Source: Chlamydomonas reinhardtii (Eukaryota; Chlorophyta; Chlorophyceae; Chlamydomonadales; Chlamydomonadaceae). From it: a DNA stretch of 64,000 nt. The stretch is from positions 2,737,087 to 2,801,086 of the forward strand of contig NC_057013.1 of the NCBI RefSeq assembly GCF_000002595.2, written 5' to 3'. A model generated the notes under the pieces. That model was given only the letters and a program-made list of their open reading frames with translations. It was not told where the DNA came from and did no database searches. Positions 31,098 to 42,900 of this stretch are shown here, piece after piece; the first letter of the stretch is position 1; every line of letters begins with the position of its first letter. Position numbers and translations under genes: made by a program.

Positions 31098-33328
31098 ACC
31101 GCTTGGCGGCCCGGACACGCACAAACACGTAGTTGTATTCCTTGTCCTTTTTAACACACACGTAGTTAATCCTCCCTTGGCTACTCACTACCGGTAGCAT
31201 ACACGGTAAAGAGCTAGCTCGGCCCGCCGTGATCCGATTATCGGAAAGGGGGCGGGCCGTGCGGCACACCCCTCACACGTTGGTGACAAGTGCATAAACA
31301 GTGAGGCGGCACGGGTAGTGTCCTGCAGTGCGTGCGCTCGTGAGCTGCATCAAGCATGGTTTGCTGTGGAGTGGTATCATGGTATCAAGCATGTGTTGTT
31401 GTGTGTTGCCCTATGATAGTGTTGCTTTTGCATGTTGGCACATAATCCATGCCATTACGGCAGCAGTGATGGTGAGTCCTGTGCTGTGGCGGTGCGACAC
31501 GAGCGGGGCATTGCCCCTCGTGGCGGTCAGGCGCAGGGATGTATCCCGCGTGGTGCACCCCTGGCTATGTGGGTTTGGGTTGATGGACACATGTTGATAC
31601 GAAGCACGCTCACGCAGTGGTCAAGTGGTTTTGCGTCATGCCAAACGGTTCTGTTTGTGTACCATTTACGAGTTTCAGAGACGTTTACGGTATTGGGCGT
31701 TCAATGATGGGCTGTACATCATCCGGGGTAAAGGTCTTAAGATGGACATCATCTTGGGTAATGATTGTAGGAGACAGCGCTAGAATGTAGGGACAGGGCC
31801 TGGAGCAGCCCTCTGTTTGCCGCTTGCGCTCAGGCGGAGGCTCATCTGCGCCGGGAGCAGAGCCGTACGCGGACCGGACCGGACCAGGTAAGAGTGGTGG
31901 TTGGAGTACGGAGAGACACAGGGGTTAACTTTGAACCAATCCCGTAAGGAAACAGAGAGACACAGGGGGCGCTGCTATGGTCAATACGTGAGTTCCGGGC
32001 TGAGGCCAAACACACTGCCGCTTCGTGTGGGAACGCTCGGCGAGAGAGCCTCGGAAGGTCGACCGGTGCTAGACAGTCGGCGGACAGGGTGGGCTGTAAC
32101 GTTTACAGCATGTCGCGGGACCGCGTGTCCCACTCTCTCCATCAACGCCCGGCTGACAAGAATCGTCCTCCAGCAGCGGCGCCAGTTCGCACAGACACTG
32201 GGATTACTGAACATATGTCCTGTACAGTCTCACGCGCAGTATCGTGAGCCACTACAATGTTCTTTGGGCCTATTTACTCTCGTTTATCCACGCACGTATT
32301 GCTCTCAGCTCTTCACCCAGCCGCGTCCGCAGCCACGGTCCTACTATCAAAATTAGAAATACACACGCGATGGGTTGCAAAAGAAGAAGTGAAGTGCCAG
32401 CGTCATGTCAAATGCGGCTTCCACGCTGCCCCGCTGCGCAACCCCACAGGCTTAACACCCCGCCTGCGTTGGCCGCCACGGCACCTCCCCCAGCAGCACA
32501 CCCTCCACACGGCCGCCAGGTCATAGTCAAAGCCAGGATTCAAAGGCTCACACAAGGTCTCCAGTCAAAGAAGTTCTTAAAGGGCACGGGGGTAAAAATC
32601 GACGGCGCAGGTAAGCTTATTGCCTGCTGCCGCCTGCGTGCCCGAAGTAGTAGAATGATTCTCGATCCAGACCAGCTGCAGACTAGACGCCAACCACACC
32701 AGCAGGTGCCATATGCACACAGAACACGCTCGTGACAACCACGCACACTCATGCCCACCCATTCATGCGCCCTGTGACCGGCCTTGAGCACCACGAATCA
32801 ATGACACCGAGGCCGGCTCCGCAACATGAACGACTCCGTCAAACATCTCCTCAAGCCCTGCGACGTAGCTCGCCCTCCCTCCTTGCAGTGGCTGCCGCAC
32901 AAGGGCGCGTGTCGTTGCCATTGAAAGATGCAGCCTGCCACGCCGTTGCAGACAGCCACCCCCGTATGACGCCACCTGTAACGTTCCCGCTTGTCCCGCA
33001 CACTCACGCATGTTCTAGGATGCGCCATGGCCAGCTCTGCAAAACTTGATCACGAAGACGTATCTCCGGTCATGCAGATTCGACCCCGGTGGAGCGCCAT
33101 CATAGCAGCAAACCACCGTGCGGGCCAGGCCGTGCCGGTGGCAACCTCCACGTGCCGAACAAACATGCGGCGCCCACACCCACTCTTGAAGCACGCCACT
33201 CGCAGCGCCACACGTCAGGGGATGAAACACACACGTCAAACAAACCGCCGGTCCCGTCCCGCCACACGTTCTATACTATTGCTGCAGCAAAGCACTGTAG
33301 CCGTTGCACGTGCCTCTGTGCTGCACAT
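31098..33328. other. Gene-free interval of 2.2 kb
   Basis: It lies between the convergent ends of the D-W motif gene (+) and the bZIP gene (-), so it includes both 3' UTRs. No conserved-looking exon was found. The first sense TGTAA is near 32095, far from the stop at 31097, so that gene probably uses a variant signal. A short CGGAC tandem lies near 31872. Confidence 0.5.
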
Positions 33329-35149
33329 TTACTCCTCGTCCTCGTCCTCGTCCGCCATCTCCCGTGCCTCCCGCTCCCGTTCCCTATCCCGGTCGCGCCC
33401 CCGTGCCTCGCGTGTTTTCCCCTCTGGCCGGGAGCGCTCACCACCGGCCCGCTCGGCCCGGTTGCTGGCGCCTGGCGCACCGCCGCCGCGGCCGCCCGCT
33501 GCCGAACCGCCGTGCTTGCCGTTGGCGGTGGCAGTGCCGTTAGTGGCCACAGGCGCGGCAGTGGCGGCTGTGCGTGGCCGCTTCTCCACGACCTCATCGC
33601 TGCAGGCTCCGGGGTGCTCCTCAGAGCTGCTCTTGTCCGAGTGGCGGTGCCGCTTGGCAGCCTGCTCGTCATCGCTGTCCGCGTGCAGGCGGCCGCCTCC
33701 GCTGCGGTAGTGGCCGTAGCCGTTGCGGTCCTTGCGGTCCGCAATCTACACGTGGCAGCAGGAGATACCATCGTCAGTTAGGTGTGTGTGCATGAAGAAC
33801 CGAGAAGCGCGAGGCAGCGTGCTCAAGGACTTGAAGCCATGCAGTGCTGCACACGCACAGGCGGACGCTAGCAACCCCACACGCCAGCCCCACCCCACGA
33901 ATTCAGCCCCGTGGGCTTTGAAACACGCACCTCCGTGCGCAGGAAGCGCAGCTCGTCACGTAGCCGCTCATTCTCCTCCTTGAGGCGCTTGTTCTCGTCC
34001 TCCAGCGACTGCGCCCGGCGCTCCATCGTGTGATACGAGTTCTCCAGCTCGCGCCGCTCATCCTCCAGCACGTTGCGCTGCAGGAATAATTTAGGGTATC
34101 AAGTGCGTTAGAAATGCTTGGTAGCGTATGGACAGCAAACAAGGTCCGAATGTGCAAGTCAGAACGTCTGGGCAGCGACTAACCTCCTCTTCCAGCTTGG
34201 ACAAGTGCTCCTGCTTCCGTCGCCGTGACCGGCGTGCCGACTCGCGGTTGCTCAGCATCCTGTGAAAGCGCGAGTCGAGCGAAAAAAGTCAAGCGACGAT
34301 CCATCTCCGCGATCCCTGTTTACCGGGCAGCGCGAGTCGCGGGGCTTACCGCCGGGCACGCCGGGAGTCCACCTTGTCCCCGTCTCTGTCCGAGTTACCG
34401 CCAGAGGTCGCCGGGTGCGCTGCGCTGAGGTGCCGCGCGCCGATGGTACCAAGCTGGCCAAGCTGGAGTGCTGCCGCGGCCGCAGCTGCGGGCGACAACG
34501 CCGCAGCAAGCGGGTTGGGTGGGGGCTGGAACCCCGGCATCCCGTGCAGAGCAGCCGCACCCACTGCCGAAAGCGACGCCAAGTCCGAGAGCGCAGGAAT
34601 GCCGGCGAGTGGGTAGCCGGTGGGCAGGGGCGGGGCGGGGGGCAGCGCCACCGGGGCGGGCAGGGGCGGCACCACAGCCCCTTTGAGCACTTCCACCGCC
34701 TCGGGCAGCCTGAAGGCCGAGTTGGGCGCGGCTGGTGCGCCTGGAGCCGGTGGCGCAGCAGCAGCTGTTTCCACTTTTACAGCAGAAGCTGGCGCAAGCC
34801 CTTGTGCTGTTACTGCAGGCATCGCGCCCGATGAAGGAAGCACGAGCTGGCGAAGTAGCTCCAGCGACGGCACCCGAGGAATGCCACCCACCGCAGCTGC
34901 TGCTGAGGTTACTACATCTGAAAGCACTCCGGCTGGTAGCGAGGAAGAAGCGCCTGCGGGCTGCGAGGCTGACGCCCCTCCCTGCGAGCTTTCCACGACA
35001 GCAGCCGCGAGGTTCGTGGTTGACGGTATACGCTTCAGAAACTCCTGAAATGCCGCCTCCGAGTCAGTGCGGCCCATCCCAGCCTGGCCTAGTCTCCAAA
35101 AGCCGCCTAAAAGGTCATCGACGCTTGTTTGCCGCTCCATGGCGCTCAT
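33329..35149 (-). CDS. bZIP transcription factor
   Basis: Four exons, 35149-34350, 34259-34184, 34077-33931 and 33745-33329, give 479 residues. Residues 1 to about 265 are Ala/Pro-rich, apart from a conserved-looking start (RQTSVDDLLGGFWRL) that recalls the short N-terminal motif of some plant bZIPs. The basic region RMLSNRESARRSRRRKQ has the invariant N-x7-R spacing. It leads into a leucine zipper with EL/ME/LEDENKRLKEENERLRDEL heptads of six or more turns. The C-terminus has Arg/Asp/Glu repeats and ends EDEDEE. It should bind DNA as a dimer, recognising ACGT-core sites. The basic-region sequence is closest to plant G-box/C/S-type bZIPs; a specific orthologue cannot be named. The bZIP is split over three exons. 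Confidence 0.93.
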
Positions 35150-36511
35150 AATAAGAAGTCAGTGCCCCTAGGGCAGGTTGCTATTGCTTGCTGTCCGTGT
35201 GAGTTGAGTCAAGTTGTGAGTTTGAAGAGTTTGGGCGCTCTGGTGCTGCGTCGGGGCTCATGTCAGCACGCCGACGTGGCAAACTTGCCCAATTGTCGTA
35301 CGAGCCCGCGCCCTGCATAGAACGGCATGAAGGCCGCAGCCATTGGAAGCCATGGCCTACTGTAGGAGAACGAGCGCCAGCGCGGGGCTGGCGCTGCGGT
35401 TTGGCTCCTGGTCATTTCTGCGCGCGAGTCCGGTGGGCATTCCTCGTTGCTGAGCAAGCGCCAGCGCGTGTGGGAAAGCAGGCCCATCTGTAGATAATGC
35501 GAATAATCTGGTATAGCATTGTCTGCGGCTCGCTGGCAGCGCCTGGCGTGCCGGGAGCAGCGACCTTCCCCGACCTTCCAGGCACGACCCCGTAGGCGTC
35601 CGCGCTGGCGCTGGCAACACGCGACTGAGTTATAGGAGCGCGATGTGATACTCTAGACAGCCAGTGATGTGGGTATACTAACGGGCCTGTGTGCAAGTTG
35701 GGTGCGCACGCGTTGTTGCCGCGCCAGCGCCCTGTTCCCGCGGCCCCCTGCGGCCCCTACCACTCACCCTTAGTTCCCCTCTAATCGATCTGTCCATTAC
35801 CCCCTCCAACTTCCCTCCAACCCATGCACATTTATGTATGGTTCCTGACAGGGCTCAGACCGGGGTCCACTCATGAATGGATCGTGGTTCCTGACGCGTG
35901 CGACTGGTGCGACCGAGGGCGACCGTTGCAGACATGCACATCATGCGGGGCGAAAGAGGGTGCGGAAGGCTAAGGAAATTGGTGCCCAGCCGCCAAAAGT
36001 CGGCTCCGGCGCTGCCGTGGAAGTTGACACGACGGGGGCGAAGCACTCGGACGAGTCATCTTGGCGTTTCCAGGCGTTTTCATCACAGCGAAGGGAAGTT
36101 GGAACTAAGACATTGCAGCGTTGCGTGCCAAAGATAATAGCTATGCGCGCGACCATGACCGTGCTCGCCGCAGAGGTTCGGTCTTGTCGCTCGTTGCGCG
36201 ATACACTTATCTGCGCCGGCTCACCGTGTTGCCCATCACGCCACTTCTGGTCACGTTCGCCACACCGTTGGCGCGTGTACTCGTCGCGTCGTCCCACTGC
36301 AGTTAGGGTTTCGGTGCCATCCGCTGATGTCAACCTTGGCTGCATCGACTCGCACGGGCGCGCTCGGCGACGCGGCCCCGCTGAGTTCATCCTTGACGGA
36401 GCACAAACCGATAGCCTTGTTTGTGTACCAGACGCCGCAATCGACATCGGCTACGCACGGGCGCTGGTGACGCGCCCTGAAGCTTTGGGTACTGGGGATT
36501 CGAACCCCGAG
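35150..36511. other. Gene-free interval
   Basis: Contains the bZIP promoter at its left. The plus-strand frame of the next gene stays open back to 35873, but base composition there does not look coding. A TTCGAA-containing stretch at about 36493-36512 resembles a tRNA T-arm but is not one. Confidence 0.45.
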
Positions 36512-38105
36512 GTTTTGCGGCCATACACGCGGCTGAGCGCCCTGCGCTTGCGGGCCAGCAGCAGTCGTGCCGCCGGGCACCTGCTGCGCAGCTCCTTGCT
36601 ACCCTCGTTAGAGCTCCTCACGCTGTACAGCCACTACGACGACAATGGCGGTGGCGAGGAGGAGAAGGGGCAGCGGCTGGCGGAGTCTTCAGCGCCCGAG
36701 CCTTCTACTTCGGCAGCGATGGGGGGCAGTGTGGGAGCAGCGGACGTGCCCCCAGACTTCCTGGCGTTCCAGGGACTGCGGGAGCTAACCATTGACGAGG
36801 GCGGTACGCGGCACGGCAGCGGGTGGCCGTGGGGCGAGTGGGCCGCGTTCCGACACCTGAGCGCGTTGGAGAGCTTGACTTGGATTGGTGGGTGGAGTAG
36901 CGCACCTGTTTGGTGTGGGGGTGTCATAATAGGCGGGGCCCTTCTGGGTTGCTGGGCGCAATGCTTGCATCTGTCGACATAATGCGACGCCCCTCGGGCT
37001 GTCGCCCGCTTGTGTCCCTGGACAGCCCCTCTGCACCCGACAGCGAGCACCCGCACCCCACCCGATGTACCCCCGCGCCGCAGGCGACTACCAGTACGGG
37101 CTGCGCGGGGACGTGCGCGACGCGCTGCCGGCGCTGTCCGGCCTCCGCCGCCTGTCCATGCACTCCGCCTACCACTGCCCCCAGGGACTGGCCCAGCTGC
37201 AGCACCTGGAGGACCTCAGCGTCACCGTCAGATCGGGCGGTGGCGACTCGCTGGGAGCCTGGGACCTGCGCGGCCTGCGCGGCCTGCGGCGGGCGGTGTT
37301 CCAAGGCCGGAGCTTTGGCGGGCTCACGCACCTGCCGCGCATGGACGCCTCACTGGCAGCGCTGGAGCGGCTGTGCCTGGTGGATGTGCAGGTGGGCGGT
37401 GGGGCAGGAGGTGGATGTGAGAGGGAGGGGCAGTTTACTTCCAGTGCCGAAAAAAAGCAGGAGATGGGAAGACGGAAGTGAGAGCTCAGGGTTCCGAGAG
37501 CGCACGGGCGAATTCTTGGGCATTGCGGGTGTTCGAGGCATGGGTGCGTGCGGCGCGCGCGTTGTATTCGTGCCGGCCGGCCTTGAGCCATCCTGTCTCA
37601 CCTCACGCCAGCCACCAATACTCCGCTTAATGACGCGCAGGTGTCCCTGCGGACCACCGAGGCGGCTCGGGGGAGCCCAGCAAGCGATCAGGCCGGGGCG
37701 CAGCAATCGCAACAGCAAGAGCACGCCACGGCCGGCACCGCCGCGGCCGCGGCTGATGTGCAGCTCAACCCGCTGCACGACCTGTTTGAGGTCTGGGTGG
37801 CGCCCTGTGGCGTGCTGCCCAGTATCCGGACCGTGGAGGTCTGGTATCCCTTCTTCACGTCCTCCGGCAGTGCCCTCACGGGGCAGCTGGGGCTCGACCC
37901 GGGGGCGGGTGGGGGCGGCTGGTTCCAGGGAGGGGATGGGGCACGGTGGCGGGCGCGGCTATGGGCCTACAAGGGCGAGGGCGAGTATGGCGAGCTGGAG
38001 GGGCCGTGTGTGCTGCACGTGGTGTCGGGCGTCCCGGTGGATGGAGTGCAGGGCGAGTCGGCGTGCCGGCTGTGGTTGAAGCTCGCGTTTGAGCGGGTGT
38101 ACTAA
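36512..38105 (+). CDS. Leucine-rich/RNI-like protein, 5' end not resolved
   Basis: Exons about 36512-36887, 37084-37391 and 37641-38105 join in frame and end at the stop at 38103-38105. The product has irregular leucine-rich segments (RLSALRLRASSSRAAGHLL, SLELLTLYSHYDD, GLRELTIDEGG, HLSALESLTWI, GLRRLSMHSAYHCPQ, HLEDLSVTVRSGG, ALERLCLVDVQ), typical of the loosely conserved RNI/F-box-type LRR proteins common in Chlamydomonas. The C-terminal 150 residues are not repeat-like (LFEVWVAPCGVLPSIRTVEVWYPFF). The frame is open upstream to an ATG at 35873, but that stretch lacks coding bias, so the start given is only the first coding-looking codon after an acceptor-like AG. It may be truncated or have unseen 5' exons. 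Confidence 0.6.
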
Positions 38106-38384
38106 ACGAGTGAAAGTGGGAGGCCGCACACGGCAGGTCATGTCAATGTGCTGCTGCCATCATGTACGAGGCAGTGAGGCGGCGAGGCAGTGAGGCGGTG
38201 GGCAGAGGCATGGCGCACTGCATATACAGATATTCACAGCTACACCAGCACACAGGAGAGCGTGACATACCATGGCCGCGCCTGTTGTGAGCGCCCAGCG
38301 CGCCCCAAGCGTTACACCGACTCCCGGCCTCAGCCGGGAGCTACGTGACCACGGCACGTGACCGCGGAGGCCTTTGTGAATTAT
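38106..38384. other. Short spacer
   Basis: No exon. GCCGGGAG/CTCCCGGC near 38322-38342 can form a hairpin. Confidence 0.4.
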
Positions 38385-38765
38385 ATGAAGGAGCTGAAGC
38401 AGGGTGTGTGTTATGGCAGGTGGCGTGTGTTGCTTGATGTGGTGGGCACGGCCCTGGCCTCATATGCTGCGGGCAAGCTGTGGTGCCTGCTGTGCCTGGC
38501 GCTGCGGCCGGCCAGGCCAGGCAAGCCGAGTAAGGGGTATTCCAGCGTTTGCTGCCATAGTTGCCGCAAAATGTTTACAGTCAAGGATGGCTTTGTTATT
38601 CGCAGGAAAGGTGGCAAGTGCATGGGCAAGCTGACGGAGCTGGCGGTGGTGGCGCGCAAGGTGATTGAGAAGGCGGCGGCGAAGGAGAAGGCGAAGCAGC
38701 AGCTGGCGGAGGAGGAGAAGGCGAAGCAGGCTAAGGAGGTGCTGATCATTAGCGACAGTGACTGA
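38385..38765 (+). CDS. Small orphan protein, basic/acidic helix with SIM-like end
   Basis: ORF of 126 codons from the first ATG. The N-terminal half has a hydrophobic stretch (VVGTALASYAAGKLWCLLCLAL) and a CHSC motif, followed by KMFTVKDGFVIRRKGGKCMG. The C-terminal half is a Lys/Glu/Ala-rich helix ending VLIISDSD, which resembles a phospho-type SUMO-interacting motif. I do not recognise the family. The same frame continues past the TGA with another Lys/Glu-rich stretch (DKEEAAIEAVKEARTQ), so this may be a decayed fragment of a longer gene, or the annotated stop may not be the real end. Confidence 0.4.
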   Translation: MKELKQGVCYGRWRVLLDVVGTALASYAAGKLWCLLCLALRPARPGKPSKGYSSVCCHSCRKMFTVKDGFVIRRKGGKCMGKLTELAVVARKVIEKAAAKEKAKQQLAEEEKAKQAKEVLIISDSD

Positions 38766-39966
38766 GGCGTCATAGGTTTAGACAAGGAGGAGGCGGCGAT
38801 CGAGGCAGTGAAGGAGGCAAGGACGCAATGTGATGCGCTCCCACGCTGTAGCAGGAAAGCAGACAAAAGCCACATCTAGATGCCCCAGGGCGTGTTCCGC
38901 CCACACACGCACAAGAGGTATGAGGAAGAGAGGGATCCCAGAGCGAGGGGTCCCAGAAACGGAGTTGGAAGTAAGTGGCAAAGTACAGTGTGTTGAATCA
39001 TTCACTATGGCTGACAGTGAGTGAGGGGCGTGTCGAGGTATGTCGAGGCCTCAAGGGCACGGTGTGAGAGGAGTTGAGAGAGGTATGAAGTCTGCGTCAT
39101 TACACCGGTATGCGGACTGGTCGTGTGGTCTGCGGGACGGTCGTGGTGCGAGGGCGCGAACCCGCGGTGCTGCTGAACGACATGTCGTGCCACATGTCAG
39201 TCCCGGACTGTCCCGGAGCGCACGGTGGGACCCTCTATGCGCCAAGCGTAGCCGTGGCTGTGGAGGGCATGAGGGGATGAGAGCAGGCCCCCGTGGCCCC
39301 GGCTGCAAACATGGGGAGAAGGACGACGACGTCCTGCCGAGTCCCAACGGTATGGCAAGTCAGCAGCAGCAGACCTGTCGCCCACCATTGCGGCTAGAGC
39401 CATTGGAACGCCCGAAGTCCTAAGCAGTTTCTGAGCCCAGACGGCTGAGTGGGGACTGGGGCTGCGTTGGGACTGAGGCGCAGGGACGGCCAGTGTGCGT
39501 GTTCGCAGGACTGACATTGCATATTCTCCCGCACGGGGCATCCATGAGGGCATCCAGCACCATGGTTCAGCTCATCAGCTTGCGTATGTCTGCATCAGGT
39601 CGTCCCCCCCCCCCCTCGCCCCCAAACACTGTCAGCCGGGGTCACGAAAGCTGCCGCCGTCGGATTAAGCCTAGACTACACTACGATACACGTCCTTTAC
39701 TCCTGTCGCCCTCCTGCCATCTGATGCCTCTGCTTAGCCATGTCTACACGGCTGTCCATGCACACACCACCTGAAATCGGTCAACTGTCCCCTCCGCCCT
39801 CCCTCCCGCCCGAATGGGGACTCGCCGCGCTTCGGGGTCACATGCCGCTAACTCTGCCCTCGTGTTCACAAAACCGCATCCGAATGCCGGATCGCCACCC
39901 TCCTCATAAGCCCCATCCTTCCTTCCAGCTACCGCTACCGCCAACAGCAGCACCACCACCACTGCG
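38766..39966. other. Gene-free interval
   Basis: No supported gene. The right half must include the 3' UTR of the minus-strand coiled-coil gene. A poly-C tract lies at about 39604-39617. Confidence 0.45.
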
Positions 39967-42900
39967 TCACGGCATAGCCAGGTCCGCAAAGTCGAACCTG
40001 GGCGGCGTGGCCATGGGCGGCAGCTCATACATGTTTTGCAGGCTCACGAAGTCGTTTTCCTCGCCGTCCGCCAGACTGCTGCCGGTGCCCGAGGTGAAGC
40101 TGCTGCTAGCCGCCAGCTGCCCCAGCGGACCGCTGTGCAGCTGAGCTGTGGCATGTGCGCCGCCGTGTTGGTGGTGATGGTGGTGGTGGTGGTGATGCCC
40201 GGCGCCGCCGTGGCCGTTGGCGTCGCCACCGTCCGAGTGGGTGTGGCCACCGCCGCCACCGCCGCCTGTGCGCGAGCCGCGATGCATCAGGGAAGTTCAG
40301 AATGCCAACGCAGGCTAGAAGGAGGAGAAGCACACGCAGAAGGGCACAAAGCGGACCTCCACACAAACCACGTGCTGTGCATGGGGCTACATGTCCCCAA
40401 GAACGCAACTCACCGTAGCTGTCGTAGTCGGACCGCAGGTCAAACGCCGCAGACGAGTGCTGTAGCCCCGCCGCGCCGTGCCCGCCGCCCGCTGTTCCTC
40501 TCCCAGACACCCCAGCCGACGCAGCCACAGGTGCCGACGCCAGTCGCCCAAGCCCCGCCCCAGCGCCACCACCAGAACCGCCCCCGGACGACGAAGCAGC
40601 GCTCCCGCCTGCACCTCCTGCTGTCGCCGCTGCTCCCGCCCCGTCGGCGCGCGGCGCCCGCACCATAGCCGACGCCTCCGCCAGCAACTCGCCGACCTGG
40701 CCGCAGCGCAGCCGCAGCGCCGCGAGCATCTTGCGCCGGTGGCAGGCCGCCAGGCTGCCCGCAGTGGCGCCCACCAGGCTGCCGGCGCCGTCAGCGCGCG
40801 TGTCGCCGTAGGTGGGGCCGTGGTGCAGCGCGGTGGCGCGCAGAGCAGCGACCAACGAGTACATGGAGTGCACCTGGCGCGTGTGTGTATGTGTGTCAAC
40901 GGCACATGATGGGTACGTGAGGGTGAAAGGTTGTGTGACACTGCGCGCATGCGGCCTGGACCTAAGGGCGATCAGATACCTGGAGCGACGAGCTGCCTTC
41001 CCACCACCACCAACATACTCCTCACGGACATACCACATCTCAACCAGCTTTTCCCACCCACCATCATAACCCCCCAAAACACCCTCCCCCTATTCACCTC
41101 GCTGTTGTGCGACCAGAACGCCTCATCAGTGGCCACCTCGCCAGCCGCCGCCGCGGCGCGCGCGTCCGCTAGCGCCTCCTCCAGCCGCCCCGCCGCCGCC
41201 GCCTCCGACACCTCAAGCAGAGCCGCCAGCCGGCACCGCACCAGCCCCAGCTCCCCCCGCAACGCGCGGCAGCGCGCGCGAAGCGTCACCACGTCATCAC
41301 TGGCGCCCTCATCGTCGTCGTCATCAACCTCCGGCACGCGCGCGGCGGCGGCGCCGTCCGGAGCTGCGCCGCCGGCACCGCCGGCGAGCGCGGCGATGGC
41401 ACGTGCGCGTGCCGTCTCCGGAGAGGCGACCCGGCTCACACCGGCATCGCTGCTGCTGGCACTGGTGCCTGGGGACGCAACCGCTCCGGCGACCAATGTA
41501 GCCGCCGTTACGGCGGCCTCAGCTGCAGACGCCTGCGCCTTTGCCAGTCGCGCATGCAGCGCTGCAAGCTCTTCCCTAAGCCGCGGCTCCGACTCCTGCG
41601 CCTTTGCCGCAGCTGCGGCGGCACTGCGCGCCTCCGCCAGCTGCGCCCTTGCCGCCTCCGCCTCCTCCTGCGCCGACTCCAGCAGTGACGTGGCCGCCTC
41701 CGCCGCCATCTCGGCCTCCTCGGCGGCGCGGCGCAGCGTGTCCGCCTGCGCCTCCAACTCCGCCGCCCGCGCCTCCGCCGCCGCCAGCCGCTCCTGCAGC
41801 GCCTCCACCTCCGCCGCCGCTGCTGCCGAGCCCGCGCCCGACCTCGCTCCTGCAGCTGCCGCCTCCTGGTGCGCTTCCGCCACCTTGTGCTCTAGCGCCT
41901 GTACCTGCCGCCGCGCCGACTCAGCCGCTGCCGCCGCCTCTGACCGGGCCATGGCTAGGCCTGCCCGTGCCTCCGCCAGCTCCGCTGCCAGGCGGCCCCG
42001 CGCCTCGGCAACCTCACCTTGCGCGGCCGCCAGCGCGGCCCGCAGCTCGGCCGCGCAGCGCTCCGCCGCCTCCGCCCGCGCCGCCTCCGCTGCGCGCGCA
42101 TCCTCCCGCCGCTGCAGCTCCGCCGCGTGCGCCTCCGCGTCCACGCCGCCAACCTGTGGCCCCGCGCCCTCCCGCGCCGCCTCCGCCTCCATAGCCGCCA
42201 CCACCGCCTCCGCCTCCACCTCCGCAATGCGCGCCTCCAGCGCCCGCCGCTCTGTCTCCGCCGCCTGCAGCTTAGCCGTCAGCTCCTCTGCCGCGGCCTC
42301 CGCCAGGCGCATGCGCTCGCGGCACTCCTCCATCTCACGCTGCGCCCGCAGCTTCTCACTATTGGCGGCCTTTGTATCGCGCGACGCCGCCGCAAGCTCG
42401 AACTTGGCGGTCTGCGTTTGATCGTCGGAGATAAGAACCTTCAAGAGTAAACCAAGGTCTAACATAGTTTGGCAGAGTCGGCGACCGGTCCTATCTGAAA
42501 GCAAATACCCATCTATGTCACAAGAGGTGACAGAGGCCTTTACCATTCTGAACCAAGCCGCATATGGAAACAGTTCAGCCCCACGCCCCGCCCCCACGCC
42601 CCGCCCCCACGCCCTGACGCACCGCTGTCTCCGCACGCAGGTCGTTCATGTCCTTTTGCAGCTTCAGCAGCCGCTGCCGCGACGTTTCCACGTCCTTGGC
42701 AGCCACCTCCGCCGCCTTGCGCTCGCGCGCCTCCGCCTCCGCCACAGTCTTAGCCGCCGTGGCCGCCGCCTCCCGCGCAGCCGTTGCCTCCGCCTTCGCC
42801 TCCGCCAGGCGCAGCTGCACCTCCGCCAGCTCGCCCCGCAGCTTGCTGTTCTCCTCAGACAGCCGAGAGGAAGAAGAGCCCGCCGCCTCCACCGCGCCCG

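Noticed and set aside
36490-36515. tRNA T-arm-like sequence (GGGATTCGAACCCC) suggesting a tRNA gene
   Set aside because: No matching acceptor stem, D-arm or anticodon arm can be built at the right distance on either strand.
41604-42450. Long plus-strand Pro/Arg/Ala-rich frames opposite the coiled-coil gene
   Set aside because: They are shadows of the minus-strand Ala/Glu/Arg heptads, whose exons join in frame across seven pieces.
42424-42622. Minus-strand frame extension between exons 4 and 5 of the coiled-coil gene
   Set aside because: It has an ordinary intron-like composition and clear donor and acceptor sites on both sides, and the heptad pattern is continuous only after its removal.
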